A stretch of 64,000 nucleotides of DNA from JACVRW01 sp963771715 (GCA_963771715.1 CAVYUQ010000008.1:282397-346396); one strand, 5' to 3'; shown: positions 7,060 through 16,412, counted from the stretch's first letter. A program made the numbers and translations. The notes: generated by a model from the sequence alone, not told the origin.

Positions 7060-8352
7060 TCAGCCGGCGACGGGATAGGGGCAGCGCTCGAGGGCCCCGC
7101 CGGTCTCGCGAAGATGGGCCGTCTCGCCGTCGACCACGACGTGCGAGGCCGTTGATCCGAGCGCGAGTCCGGCCAGGTACACCGCCCCGATTCGGTGCAC
7201 GTCGCGGACCTGACCCAGTGGCTCCAGGGAGCGCGTCTCGCCGGCGGTGGCGCTCGAGCCGGCGCGCAGGACGAGGCGCAGGTCCGGTGCCAGCGCGCGT
7301 GCCGCGAGCGTGACGGCGATGTTCTCGAGATCGTCGGCCGTGACCGCGGCCAGCGCGAGAGCGTGCTCGAGCGACAGGCGCTTGAGCAGCGAGGGGTCCG
7401 CGCCGCGTCCGATGACCACCGGCACGCCGAGCTCCTTCGCGTGGCCGACGTTCTCTCCCTCCTCGTGGTTGTCGATGGCGACCACCGAGATGCCGCAGCG
7501 GCGCAGCAGCAACGCGAGGCGCAGGCCCACCTGCCCGAGTCCCACCACGATCACGTGATCGGAGCGCGGCACGGCCCGGCGACCGAACAGTCCGGTCAAC
7601 CGCCGCCCGATCAGGCGCTCCACAAGTCCCCCGGTGAACGCCGCGACGAACAGCAGGGCGATCACCATGCTCGCCGAAATGACGAGCTTGAACCAGTCAG
7701 GCCCGTCCTGCACCTCCAGGTTCGGATCGACGGTCACGAGCGTCTTGATCGCACCGTAGAACGAGTCGATCAGGTTCTGGTCCAGCACGAGCGCCGCTGC
7801 AACCGTTTCGAAGACCAGGACGGCGAGCAATCCGATCGCGCCGAAAAAAACCAGCGCGGCGCTGTGATCGAACGGCTTCAAGATGGCGCTGGCAAGCGCG
7901 CGGACCCGGCGGGCGCGCACCTCGGGCAGGGGCACCGGCTCGACGGCTCCGTCACCGCAGCGCAGCCCCACGGGGCGGTCGCCGTCGTCATGCACGGCCG
8001 CGAGGTCGTCGCTTATACAGGGGCCGGCCAGCGTTGGGGCGACGATGTCGGCCACCGAAGTGATCGTGCAGTTGCCGATCACCTGCTCGAGCTCGCGCGC
8101 GGTCTCGGGCTCGAAGATCGTGGCGACGATCGCCACGTCCGGGTCCAGGTGGCGCACGAGCAGCGCTGCCCGCAGCGGCCAGGCGTCGTCTCGGGAGACG
8201 ACCACGGCCGCGTCGGCGCCCCGTTTGAGCGCGTCGCGCAGCTCCTCGTGCGTGGGATCCTCGAGCCGTTCCACCTCGGCGTCCGCCGCGCGCAGCGCCT
8301 CCGCCGTCTCCGCGGTGAGGTCGCCTTCCCCGAGGAGCAGGATCCGCGGCAT
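7060..8352 (-). CDS. Two-RCK-domain membrane protein, channel-like but without a K+ filter
   Basis: A 430-residue protein. Residues 1-125 form a TrkA-N/RCK-like Rossmann unit (ILLLGEGDLTAETAEAL). Two membrane segments lie at about 165-190 and 215-240, and a second TrkA-N domain (HVIVVGLGQVGLRLALLL) starts at about 268, followed by a TrkA-C-like tail. The arrangement is that of large NAD-binding K+ channel proteins of actinobacteria (Castor/Pollux-like layout). Between the helices, where TVGYGD should be, the sequence is FYGAIKTLVTVDPN. The selectivity filter is therefore absent, and K+ conduction should not be assumed. Eighteen-base direct repeats flank the gene. Confidence 0.82.
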   Translation of the reverse strand: MPRILLLGEGDLTAETAEALRAADAEVERLEDPTHEELRDALKRGADAAVVVSRDDAWPLRAALLVRHLDPDVAIVATIFEPETARELEQVIGNCTITSVADIVAPTLAGPCISDDLAAVHDDGDRPVGLRCGDGAVEPVPLPEVRARRVRALASAILKPFDHSAALVFFGAIGLLAVLVFETVAAALVLDQNLIDSFYGAIKTLVTVDPNLEVQDGPDWFKLVISASMVIALLFVAAFTGGLVERLIGRRLTGLFGRRAVPRSDHVIVVGLGQVGLRLALLLRRCGISVVAIDNHEEGENVGHAKELGVPVVIGRGADPSLLKRLSLEHALALAAVTADDLENIAVTLAARALAPDLRLVLRAGSSATAGETRSLEPLGQVRDVHRIGAVYLAGLALGSTASHVVVDGETAHLRETGGALERCPYPVAG

Positions 8353-8370
8353 GCCGCGGCAGCCTATCTG

Positions 8371-8388
8371 CGGCTTGTGCGGCCGTGT
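8371..8388. repeat. 18-bp direct repeat, copy 2
   Basis: Second identical copy of the repeat at 7025-7042, lying 19-36 bases upstream of the start codon of the RCK-channel gene. It could be part of that gene's control region, or a trace of a duplication that brought in the gene. The rest of the 8353-8523 intergenic stretch shows no gene. Confidence 0.8.
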
Positions 8389-8523
8389 TCGCCTCGTGGA
8401 TACCGGGCGGCGCGATGCCGAGCGACCGGATCGTCCGCAAGCTCACGCCGCCGTCGGCGTCGGCGAAAAGCTTGTCAAGGTGGCCGTGGGGTTCGCGAGG
8501 AACGCAGGGAACTCCTGAGCGGT

Positions 8524-9783
8524 TCAGCGAGGCGGCTTCGGCTTCGTGGTGCCGAGCAGCCCGACCTGGAGCTTGCCCGTGCGCATGCGCTGGGGGTGGT
8601 CGCCGACGGGGATGCGCGCGATCTCCTGCTCGGTGTCGTACGAGACCACCGAGACGGCGTCGTCCCCGCTGAACGACACGAAGCAGTAGCGCCCGTCCGC
8701 GCTGTTCGTCGACCAGTACGGCTTCTTGCCGTGGGCCGCAAGCGTGTAGGCGAACGAGGTCCGGTCCACGATCGCGGCGTAGTCCGACATCGTGCCGGCC
8801 GCGCACAGCTTGGTGCCCTCGGGGTTCATGGCGAGGCCGTGGTGCGCGGAGTCGAGCAGGTACTCCTCGCGGCGCATCCCGGCGGCCTCCTCGCTGAGAG
8901 GGAGGTGCGCGAGGCGTAGGACGCGGTCCTCCTGGAGGTCGTACTCCACGAAGCCGTGGAAGAACGAGACCTGGAAGTACACGAAGCGCTCGTCGGGCGC
9001 CAGCGCCATCGGCCTGACAGCGCCGCTCATGTCCGGCTCGCCGAACTCGTCGAGCTTCTGGCCCATGTCGATGCGGCGGAGGACCTCGTAGGTGTTGGCG
9101 TCGACGACCTCGAAGACGCGCTCGCCCTTGGTGGCGTCGAAGACCGGTTCGTCGAGCGGCGTGTAGACCGTCCCGATGCTGGCGTGGTAGATCAGGCTGC
9201 CGTCGCGCGAGTAGTTGTTCTCGTGCGGCTGGTCGCCGCTCGGGAAGCGCGCGACGATCTCGCCGCTCGCCGTGTCGATCACGTCGACCACCTTCGCCGT
9301 CGACGCCGACACCAGCAGGCGGGTGCCGTCCGGTGAGATCGCCATGTGGTCGGCGCGGTTTCCGTCGACCTTGGTACGCCAGACGATCTCCCGCGTCCGC
9401 AGGCTGATGCCGACCACGTCCGCCAGGCTCGGTCGCGAGACGTAGAGCATCGTCCCGTCGTGCGACGAGAACATGTCGTCGACGTACTGGGCGTGGCCCT
9501 CGCCGACGAGCTCTCGGATCGCGAGGAAGTAGGCGAGGCGCTCGGGATTCGACTGGATCTCGGCCATCCGCTCGTCGATGTCCGGGATGATGTTGATCCG
9601 CGCGAGCCTCTCGAACGTCTGCGGATCGACCACGTCGGCGGTCCCGTCCCAGTTGTTGCCGACGTACAGCACGTCGCGCTCGGCCGGCCTCGGCGCGGCC
9701 GCCGCGGTCGCCGGCACGACGATCATCATGAGCGCGGCGACAAGCGCAATCGCAGTCGCCGCGAGACCCCTACCCGCACGCAT
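8524..9783 (-). CDS. Secreted YVTN/YncE-like beta-propeller protein
   Basis: A 419-residue exported protein. An N-terminal signal peptide of about 30 residues ends in an Ala-rich ATAAAAPR cleavage region. The mature part has repeated blades of the YncE/cytochrome-d1-like type: RDVLYVGNNWDGTADVVDPQT, then SPDGTRLLVSASTAKVVDVIDT, APDERFVYFQVSF, and SADGRYCFVSFSGDDAVSV near the end. Such propellers bind ligands or partners outside the cell; no catalytic residues can be assigned. It is divergent from the K+ channel gene at 9849, with only 65 bases between. Confidence 0.82.
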   Translation of the reverse strand: MRAGRGLAATAIALVAALMMIVVPATAAAAPRPAERDVLYVGNNWDGTADVVDPQTFERLARINIIPDIDERMAEIQSNPERLAYFLAIRELVGEGHAQYVDDMFSSHDGTMLYVSRPSLADVVGISLRTREIVWRTKVDGNRADHMAISPDGTRLLVSASTAKVVDVIDTASGEIVARFPSGDQPHENNYSRDGSLIYHASIGTVYTPLDEPVFDATKGERVFEVVDANTYEVLRRIDMGQKLDEFGEPDMSGAVRPMALAPDERFVYFQVSFFHGFVEYDLQEDRVLRLAHLPLSEEAAGMRREEYLLDSAHHGLAMNPEGTKLCAAGTMSDYAAIVDRTSFAYTLAAHGKKPYWSTNSADGRYCFVSFSGDDAVSVVSYDTEQEIARIPVGDHPQRMRTGKLQVGLLGTTKPKPPR

Positions 9784-9848
9784 CGCGGGATGCTTACCCA
9801 GTCTCGCCGCCCTCCAGTCGTCCGAACCGTTCCTGGCCGCGCCGTAGA

Positions 9849-10881
9849 GTGCCGCTCGTGGCGAGCGGCAGCGAAGCGGTGCGGGTCGAGCTGCCGGGTG
9901 CTGAGCCGGGGCCGCTGCGCCGCATCCTGTGGCGGATGGCGCTCGCGCTCGGCCTGATCGCGTTCGTCGCGGTGCTCACGTACCTGGGCCGCGACGGCTA
10001 CGTCGATCCCGAGGACGACTCGGTCAGCCTGCTCGACGCGTTCTACTACTCGACCGTCAGCATCACGACGACCGGGTACGGCGACGTCAGGCCGGTGACC
10101 GACGAGGCGCGCCTGATCACCACGGTGCTCGTGACACCCGCGCGCATCGTGTTCCTGATCCTGCTGGTGGGCACGACGATCGAGCTGCTCGCGGAGCGCA
10201 GCCGCCAGGCCTACAGACGGTCAAGATGGAGGAGGACCTTGAACGAGCACGTGATCATCTGCGGATACGGCACCAAGGGCAGGAGCGCGGTGCGGACCCT
10301 GATCGGGAAGGGCGTGTCGCGCGAGCAGATCGTGGTGCTCGACGAGAGGGCCGACGCCCGCGCCCGAGCCACCGCACAGGGCCTGGCGGCCGTGTCCGGC
10401 AGCGCCACATCCACCGACGCGCTCACCGAGGCCGGCGTCCGCGAGGCGAGCTCGGTGGTCGTGGCCGTGGACCGCGACGACACCGCCGTGCTCGCCACGC
10501 TCACCGCGCGCGAGCTCAACTCCACGGCGACCATCGTCGGCCTCGGTGCGCGAGGAGGAGAACGTGCACCTGCTCCACCAGAGCGGCGCGAGCTCGGTGA
10601 TCACTTCCTCGGGTGCGGCCGGCCGCCTGCTCGGGCACGCCGTCCACGAGCCGCGCGTGACGGAGATCCTGGAGGACCTGCTCTCGGTCGGCGAGGGTCT
10701 CGACATCGAGCACCGCCCGGTCGAGGAGGCGGAGCTGGGCCCGCTGTCGGCGCTGAAGATCGAGCGCGGTCTCGTGGTCGGCGTGATCCGCGACGACGAT
10801 CTGATCCGCTTCGACGACCCGCGCGCGGCCGAGCTGCGCGCCGGCGACCAGGTGGTCTACCTGCACAGCCATCTGGCCTAG
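9849..10881 (+). CDS. Two-helix potassium channel with RCK domain, one apparent frameshift
   Basis: MthK/Kch-type channel. The first helix is at about residues 29-46, the pore helix and filter read SITTTGYGD (about 71-79) and the second helix is at about 90-113. An RCK/TrkA-N domain begins HVIICGYGTKGRSA (about 134), and a TrkA-C-like domain ends ELRAGDQVVYLHSHLA. The reading frame breaks at about 10,539: one extra G in GTCGG separates ELNSTATIV from the expected ASVREEENVHLL, which continues in the next frame to the TAG at 10,879-10,881. Removing one base gives a normal 343-residue protein. The GTG at 9849 is the likely start. Confidence 0.88.
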
Positions 10882-10897
10882 CGGTCCGCGCGCTGCG

Positions 10898-11257
10898 CTA
10901 GCTCTCGTCGCGGTGGACCGTGTCGGGCGAGAAGGCCGGCAGGCACACCGCAACGTACTCCGCGCCCTCGGGCGTCGAGTAGCGCACCCACTCGCCGCCC
11001 CGCACGAGCACCGCCTGGCCCGCCGGGACCTCGAGAGTGCCGTCCTCGGTCTCCACATGGAGCGTGCCGCCGAGCACGACGGTGTACTCGTCGAACTCGG
11101 GCCTCTGCCCGGGCTCGCGCCAGCCGGCCGGCGAGCGCATGCGCGCGACGCTCGCGCGCTCCTCGCCGTTGCTGGCCCGGCCGACGAACTCCTCGATCAG
11201 CTTCGGCGGCTCGCCGGCGGCCTCGACCCGCACCGGGCTCTCGATCAGCTCTGCCAT
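10898..11257 (-). CDS. Cupin-domain protein
   Basis: A 119-residue single-domain cupin. The beta-barrel motifs are recognisable: REPGQRPEFDEYTVVLGGTL (degenerate first motif, without the usual His pair) and VPAGQAVLVRGGEWVRYSTPEG (second motif, again poor in His). Loss of the metal-binding histidines makes a metal-dependent enzyme less likely; a small-molecule sensor or EutQ-like role is possible. It is divergent from the methyltransferase gene at 11,316. Confidence 0.78.
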   Translation of the reverse strand: MAELIESPVRVEAAGEPPKLIEEFVGRASNGEERASVARMRSPAGWREPGQRPEFDEYTVVLGGTLHVETEDGTLEVPAGQAVLVRGGEWVRYSTPEGAEYVAVCLPAFSPDTVHRDES

Positions 11258-11315
11258 CGGGCGGGAGCCTAGAAAAGCACGACCGCGGGCGCTAGGGGCC
11301 TAGTACCCTGGCCCC

Positions 11316-12206
11316 ATGAGCACAACGGACTCGCGATGGGGCCCCGGCGTCAACGCCGAGGCGATTCAGGCATGGGATGGCCCTCTCTTCGACCGCTGGC
11401 TCCGCTTCCGCCACGTCGTCACGACGGGACTGGGCGCGCACGGCGACGTGGCTCTTTCCCTGGTGCCGCCGCAGCAGGGCCAGCGCGTGCTCGACATCGG
11501 CTGCGGCCTCGGTGACACGACGCAGCAGATCGCCGAGCTGGTCGGCCCGGACGGCGAGGCCGTGGGTGTGGACGCCGCCGAGCGCTTCATCGAGACCGCG
11601 ACCGCGGAGGCAGCGGAGGCGAGCGTCTCGAACGCGCGCTTCTTCGTGGCCGACGTCCAGACGGACCCGCTCGACGGGCCGTACGACATGGCCTTCTCCC
11701 GCATGGGGACGATGTTCTTCATCAGCCCGGTCGCTGCGCTGCGCAACGTGTGCCAGTCGCTCGTCCCGGGAGGCAAGCTCGTGAGCGTGGTGTGGCGCCG
11801 CCGTGAGGACAACCTCTGGCTGTACCGCGCCCAGCAGATCGTCGAGGGAATCGTCCAGAAACCCGAGGACTACGACGAGCCGACCTGCGGCCCCGGCCCG
11901 TTCTCGATGGCGAACGCGGACACGCTCACCGACATCCTGGTCCACTCCGGCTTCACGGACATCTCACTCACCCGCTGCGATCTCGACATCCTGGGCGGGA
12001 CGGACATCGACGAGGCGCTCGACCTCGTCATGTCGATCGGCCCGGCCGGCGAGATCCTGCGACTCCAGGGCGAGCGCGCGGCACACCTGGTCCCGGAGGT
12101 CGAGGCCGCTCTGCGCGAGGGCCTGGCCGAGTTCGTTCGCGACGACGGGCAGGTCTGGGCTCCCGCTTCGACCTGGATCGCCACCGCGTCGCGGCCTCTG
12201 ACCTAG
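11316..12206 (+). CDS. Class I SAM-dependent methyltransferase
   Basis: A 296-residue enzyme. The SAM site is textbook: motif I VLDIGCGLGDTT (about residues 58-69), an acidic residue after VGVDAAERF, then FFVADVQTDP and an aromatic/acidic region before VPGGKLVSVVWRR, the post-motif III strand. The C-terminal third (DILVHSGFTDISL) matches UbiE/COQ5-like small-molecule methyltransferases rather than DNA or rRNA enzymes. The substrate is unknown. Its stop codon overlaps the 3' end of the convergent DUF2182 gene by four bases. Confidence 0.88.
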   Translation: MSTTDSRWGPGVNAEAIQAWDGPLFDRWLRFRHVVTTGLGAHGDVALSLVPPQQGQRVLDIGCGLGDTTQQIAELVGPDGEAVGVDAAERFIETATAEAAEASVSNARFFVADVQTDPLDGPYDMAFSRMGTMFFISPVAALRNVCQSLVPGGKLVSVVWRRREDNLWLYRAQQIVEGIVQKPEDYDEPTCGPGPFSMANADTLTDILVHSGFTDISLTRCDLDILGGTDIDEALDLVMSIGPAGEILRLQGERAAHLVPEVEAALREGLAEFVRDDGQVWAPASTWIATASRPLT

Positions 12207-12854
12207 ACGAGCGCGAGCAGCGCGGCGCCGGCGAGGAGCGCCGCGGCGGGAGCGCGCAGGCGGGCGCTGCGGACGACGATCTTCTCGGCCGCGACCACGA
12301 CGGTGGCTAGCGCCATCAGCGCCACGGCCTGGTGCCCCGCGGCGGCCATCGCCAGCATCAGCGGCCAGCAGCTCACCACGCAGCGCCCCCCGTAGCGCAG
12401 CCCGGCCCGCGCGCACGCGGCGTCGGCCCTCGCGCCGCGCGGCGGCAGCGCCTCGATGAGATGGCAGCGGCGCACGGCGCGCCACTTCCACGGCGTGAGC
12501 TGCCACACCGCCGCGAGCGCCAGCAGAACCCCAACACCCTCGGCCACACCCACGGCCAGGACGCCGAAGCCGATCCACACACACAGGTAACCGCCGAGAA
12601 ACAGGACAATCGTCCGCTGGCGCCGCGACCACAGGCTCGACAGCGCCACCAGCCGCACGTCCGCCAGCGCGCCGGGCACCATCATCGCCACCACCATCAG
12701 GACCCACCCCGAGAGGTCCGCCAGATACGGCTCGCCGGGACCGTGCGGATGCTGCGCGTGCACCAGCAGGAGCGTCCACGCAGCACGCCGCCACGGCCGC
12801 AGCCGCGAGCTCCGGGTGGCTCCAGCCGATCCTCCGGACGGCCAGCGCCGTCAC
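12203..12854 (-). CDS. DUF2182 membrane protein, one apparent frameshift
   Basis: A membrane protein of the DUF2182 family, sometimes called a predicted metal-binding integral membrane protein. Recognisable parts are GWVLMVVAMMVPGA, then WQLTPWKWRAVRRC, GLRYGGRCVVSCWPLMLAMAAAGH and AEKIVVRSARL, with several hydrophobic segments. The open frame with these motifs begins in mid-protein at 12,763. Upstream, MTALAVRRIGWSHPEL is read from a GTG at 12,854 in a different frame, joined by one surplus base near 12,805. Correction gives about 216 residues. That GTG overlaps the stop of the tyrosinase gene (GTGA), so the two are likely coupled. Confidence 0.78.
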
Positions 12855-14285
12855 TGGTAGTAGATGCCCACGCGGCCGATCCGCACCGGGGGCGCTTCGC
12901 CCTCGCCCGGTCGCAGCGGTGTGAAGGTCACCCGCACCTGCTGCGGGTCCCAGCTCCCCTCCTCGGTCAGCCGCTCGACGAGCGTGGTGATGTCGAACGC
13001 GAAGCGCAGGCCGCGCCCGCCGGTGTGGTCGCTCTCCACGTCCTGCGCGAGCTCGATGCCGAAGAAGGAGACGTTCCCGACGTGGTACGCCTCGGGGTCG
13101 GTGTCCGCGTCGGCGTCGTCCGGGAGGTTCAGGTAGACGGCGTACGACGCGCCCGGGCTCTCGCTCGCCCTCCACGTCCTCGACGTTCAGATAGACGCGG
13201 CTCGGACGCCCCTCGTCGGCCAGGAGCGCCGGGCTGCTCGGTTCTGAGACCGGGAAGGCCACGCTCGCGTCGCTGCCGCTCAGCTCGACCTTCTCCTCGC
13301 TGGCGCCCACGAGTTCCGGCGGGTGATCGGGGAGCGGTCGTCCGGGCATGGCGCGCCTCCGTGGTCCCGGCTCGGAGAGGAGTGCCGGGGTGGGAATCTC
13401 ATCGTACGCGTAGCCGAGCGCCTCGGTGTCGAGCACCTCCCCGGCCGTCGACGCGACCGCCGCGCCCTGCTCGTCGTGGAAGTCGAAGGCGAGGCCGGTC
13501 CAGGCCGCATCGGTGGGGTTCTCGCGCCCGAGCTGCGCGAGCCACACGCCCCAGAGCCGATCCACGTTGGCGTGGTGAAGCCAGAAGATCGGGTCGAGCG
13601 GCGCGGTGGCCACGACGCTCATGAGCCCGCCGGCGCCACCGACCTCGCCGTGCACGTCGTTGTGCGGAGTGGCCTCGATCGCCCCGGCGGGCGTCCGGCC
13701 CTCGCCGAAGTGGTGCCAGCCGGTGATCGGCCCGCCGAACCCGGGTGCGAGGCCGGGAATCGCCTCGTGGGCGAAGTCCTCCTCCTCCATGGCGAGCTGC
13801 GCCGAGATCGCCCAGTCGGAGAGCGGCTCCCCGTCGTTGATGGCCGGGTCGCGCCGAGGGGTGAACAGCGGGTTGTCCGAGCCGTCCGAGAGCTGCGGCT
13901 CGCGGAAGGCGGTGGGCAGCCGCGCGGTGTCGCCGCCGCGGTCGTAGTTCCAGTACGGAAGCGCCCAGGCGTCCTTCACGTCGTCTGGGATCTCGGGGTG
14001 TTCGCGGACGGCCGCCCGCACGATGCGCTCGAACCAGGCCAGGTACATGCGGTGCCAGGGCAGGAAGAACCAGGTGTTGTGCTGGCACTGGTTGCGGAAC
14101 TCGTCCGGCGGGCGCCCGGACGCCACGCCGTGCACCTCGGCCTGGTAGGCCCAGCTCGTCGGATCGTCGGCGTCGCGCTCCTGCATCACGCCCACGGCGA
14201 GCGCGTACGCCTGAAGGATCGGGTGCCAGGTGCCGCCCTCCTCCTCGAGGCCCCAGGCGTCCCTGCGGATCAGAGGGTCAGCCAT
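12851..14285 (-). CDS. Tyrosinase-like dicopper enzyme, one apparent frameshift
   Basis: A type-3 copper enzyme that would oxidise phenols to quinones. Copper site A is His52, His69 (CQHNTWFFLPWHR) and His78; copper site B is His208 and His212 (TPHNDVHGEVGG) and His237/238 (DPIFWLHHANVDRLW). The tyrosinase domain ends at about residue 280. A C-terminal beta-rich domain follows, as in polyphenol oxidases and bacterial latent tyrosinases, ending VRIGRVGIYYQ. Its frame changes at about 13,170: VYLNVEDVEGE continues as SPGASYAVYLNLPDD after one surplus base, giving about 477 residues. No signal peptide is seen. It is followed by the DUF2182 gene. Confidence 0.88.
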
Positions 14286-14371
14286 GCGCCGAGTCTCTCG
14301 CAGGGTGGGCGCCCGCTGGATCCCAGTGCCGCGATTGCGCTCGATTCGCGGGTCAGGGGTATGCGAGGCCT

Positions 14372-14980
14372 ATGCGGATCTATCCCGACACACCCAACGA
14401 CCGCGGCCGGGCCGTCGCTCGCGACGCGCTGACGCTGCTGGCGCTCTTCGTACTCGCCTGGCTCGCACTGAAGGTCCACGACGCCGTGGACGACCTCGCC
14501 GTGCTCGGCACCGGCGTACGCGACACCGGCACCGCGGTCCAGGACGGCTTCGAAGGCGCGGCCGACGCCGTCTCCGGACTGCCGGTCGTGGGCGGCGAGG
14601 TGGGAGACGCCCTCCGCGACGCCGGCTCGGGAACCGGCGGCGAGGTGGCCGACGCGGGCCGAGCCGGCGAGGAGCGTGTCCACGACCTGGCCAACCTGCT
14701 GGGCTTCCTCTTCTTCGCGATCCCCGCAAGCGTCCTGCTCCTCACGACCCTGCCCGGAAGGATCAGGCAGGTACGCGAGCTGAACGCCGCGGAGCGCCTG
14801 CTGGCCGACCCGGCCTCCGAGGAGCGCCGCCGCCTGATAGCGATGAGAGCAGCCTTCTCGCTCCCCGCACGGGACCTGGTGCGCCACACGAAGGACCCGC
14901 TGGGAGACCTGGCGGCCGGCCGCTACGAGGCACTGATCAAAGCGGCCTACCAAGCTGAGGGCCTGGCGCCGTCGGCCTAA
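14372..14980 (+). CDS. Two-helix membrane protein, unknown function
   Basis: A 202-residue protein I do not recognise as a named family. One membrane helix lies at about residues 20-36 (LTLLALFVLAWLAL) and another at about 111-130 (LGFLFFAIPASVLLL). Between them is an external Gly/Asp/Ala-rich stretch with amphipathic repeats (DTGTAVQDGFEGAADAVSG). The C-terminal 70 residues are charged and helical (AAERLLADPASEERRRLIAM), probably cytoplasmic. It is divergent from the tyrosinase gene. Confidence 0.7.
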   Translation: MRIYPDTPNDRGRAVARDALTLLALFVLAWLALKVHDAVDDLAVLGTGVRDTGTAVQDGFEGAADAVSGLPVVGGEVGDALRDAGSGTGGEVADAGRAGEERVHDLANLLGFLFFAIPASVLLLTTLPGRIRQVRELNAAERLLADPASEERRRLIAMRAAFSLPARDLVRHTKDPLGDLAAGRYEALIKAAYQAEGLAPSA

Positions 14981-15068
14981 CGCAGGAACGCCGGGCCGGG
15001 ACGCATCGATGCGAGGCAACTAGCCGGCGGTCGGTGGCATGCGGCCCGCGCGCGGCGCTTCTGAATCA
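14981..15068. other. Intergenic stretch with short palindrome
   Basis: No gene is seen. A perfect palindrome CGCATCGATGCG lies near 15,002-15,013 after the end of the plus-strand membrane-protein gene. It may be part of a terminator between the convergent genes ending at 14,980 and 15,069, but the stem is only six base pairs. Confidence 0.35.
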
Positions 15069-15693
15069 CTAATCCACCCGACGCTCTCCGTATACGGACT
15101 CCGAAAGGGACCAGAGTTTGTCCTCAGTGGTACCGCGCGTGTAGATCACGCACGTCCAGCGGAGCTTTTTGCCAAGGGCATCGGTGTACCGAATGAGGAC
15201 GTTAACCGTGCGTCTCGTTGAGCGCCGCGTCGCGGTAGAGCTTTGCGAGCTTTGGCCGCTTGCGCGTGTTGTAGAAGAGCTGCTCGGACTCACCAGGACG
15301 CACCACGTAGTAGTGGAGGCGTTGAACGTTGTCGTCGGGAAAGTCTTCCGCTTCGCGTTTCAAGCGTTCGTCGTCGCAGTCCTTGACCGGGCGGGCCCTT
15401 TGCTGGAGGAGGATCGCGACACCCTCTCCGGCATTCCGCACGGGCATAACCATGCGTAATGGTTTGTCTTGAAGCTGTAGCGCGTCCGCCCGCTTGCGCA
15501 TGTGCCGGAAGCCCACCCACACGTCGATCGTGTTGTCGCCGCGCGCCTCCTGCTCAACACCCGGGACGAGCAGCGGAGCGAACTGGCGTTCCTCGATGTC
15601 GCGCTGAAGGCTGTCCTGCCTCAAGAATGTGAATCCGGACACGCCCAGTGCGAATAAGCCCAGCACGACAGCGGCCCAATCCTTCCCCTCCAT
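15069..15693 (-). CDS. Membrane-anchored protein, unknown function, one apparent frameshift
   Basis: The protein starts MEGKDWAAVVLGLFALG, a single N-terminal membrane anchor, followed by a charged soluble domain (VEQEARGDNTIDVWVGFRHM; VMPVRNAGEGVAILLQQ; LHYYVVRPGESEQLFY). The open frame stops at 15,202 after NETHG. One surplus C near 15,213 explains this: TVNVLIRYTDALGKKLRWTC and the rest follow in the next frame to 15,069, for about 207 residues in all. The domain resembles immunoglobulin-like unknown proteins found in actinobacteria, but I cannot name a family. Base composition is visibly lower in GC than in its neighbours, suggesting recent acquisition. Confidence 0.6.
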
Positions 15694-15954
15694 CCTGTCC
15701 TCCGCTCATTACCGCGTATTCAGCCTGATCGCCTTCCTCTGCGCGGTCAGGGACAAGACTTCTCGATGACCGTAAGCGGCGTCCGCGGCAATTGCAAGGC
15801 GTGGGAGTGAGGCGACGCGGACTGACACTCATCCTCTCCCCCAACGACTCCGTGTCGAAGAGCTGATGAAGCAGCTCGAGGCGATGGCGAACGATCGGAG
15901 GGAGGCCTGCCACCAGGAGGTCCACCCGAGGGTGGTAGGGATACTCGCTCATGG
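15694..15954. other. Intergenic region, possible gene remnants
   Basis: No complete gene is visible. A minus-strand reading from 15,952 (starting MSEYPYHPRVDLLVAGLPP) looks protein-like for about 35 codons and then loses character. It may be the front end of a broken gene. The GC content is lower than in the surrounding chromosome. Confidence 0.35.
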
Positions 15955-16362
15955 ATGTGGGATGAGCGCATCAGCGTCGTGCGGGCATTTGCGGACGCCA
16001 TCACCGAGCGCGACCTTGAAACAGCCCTCGAGCAATGCCATCCCGAGGTCGAGTTCTTCTCCCTGATGGCTCAGCTCGAGGCGCGCCCCTACCAGGGGTT
16101 CGCGGGCATTCGCCGCTACTTCGAGGAGATCGACGCGACCTGGGGGGAATGGCGAGTCGAGGTCGAGCAGCTGTCGTCCGCGCCGGACGGGCGGGTGCTG
16201 ATCATCATGTCCACGCACATGCGCGGCGTCGGGAGCGGGCTCCCGTTCGCGGAGCGAGTCGCGAACATCTGGGAGTTCAAGGACGAGAAGCTCTGGCGAC
16301 AGACGCTGTACCGGGATCCCGCCGAAGCCCTGCGAGCAATCGACGTGCCGCTCGAGGAGTAG
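15955..16362 (+). CDS. SnoaL/NTF2-like protein
   Basis: A 135-residue cone-shaped alpha+beta protein of the SnoaL-like/NTF2 superfamily. The pattern is clear: VVRAFADAITERDLETALEQCHPEVEFFS, here seen as helices AFADAITERD and a strand ending HPEVEFFS, then YQGFAGIRRYFEEI and the barrel ending RVANIWEFKDEKL. Members are isomerases, hydrolases or ligand binders; the substrate is unknown. It is convergent with rng, with a strong hairpin between. Confidence 0.8.
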   Translation: MWDERISVVRAFADAITERDLETALEQCHPEVEFFSLMAQLEARPYQGFAGIRRYFEEIDATWGEWRVEVEQLSSAPDGRVLIIMSTHMRGVGSGLPFAERVANIWEFKDEKLWRQTLYRDPAEALRAIDVPLEE

Positions 16363-16412
16363 TTGGGCCTCCCTCCGCTCCACCCGCGGGTGGTGACGGC
16401 GGCGATTCCGGA

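Noticed and set aside
9849..10881. Programmed frameshift in the K+ channel gene
   Set aside because: No slippery heptamer or downstream structure at 10,539, and similar single-base additions occur in unrelated genes such as clpP and maf.
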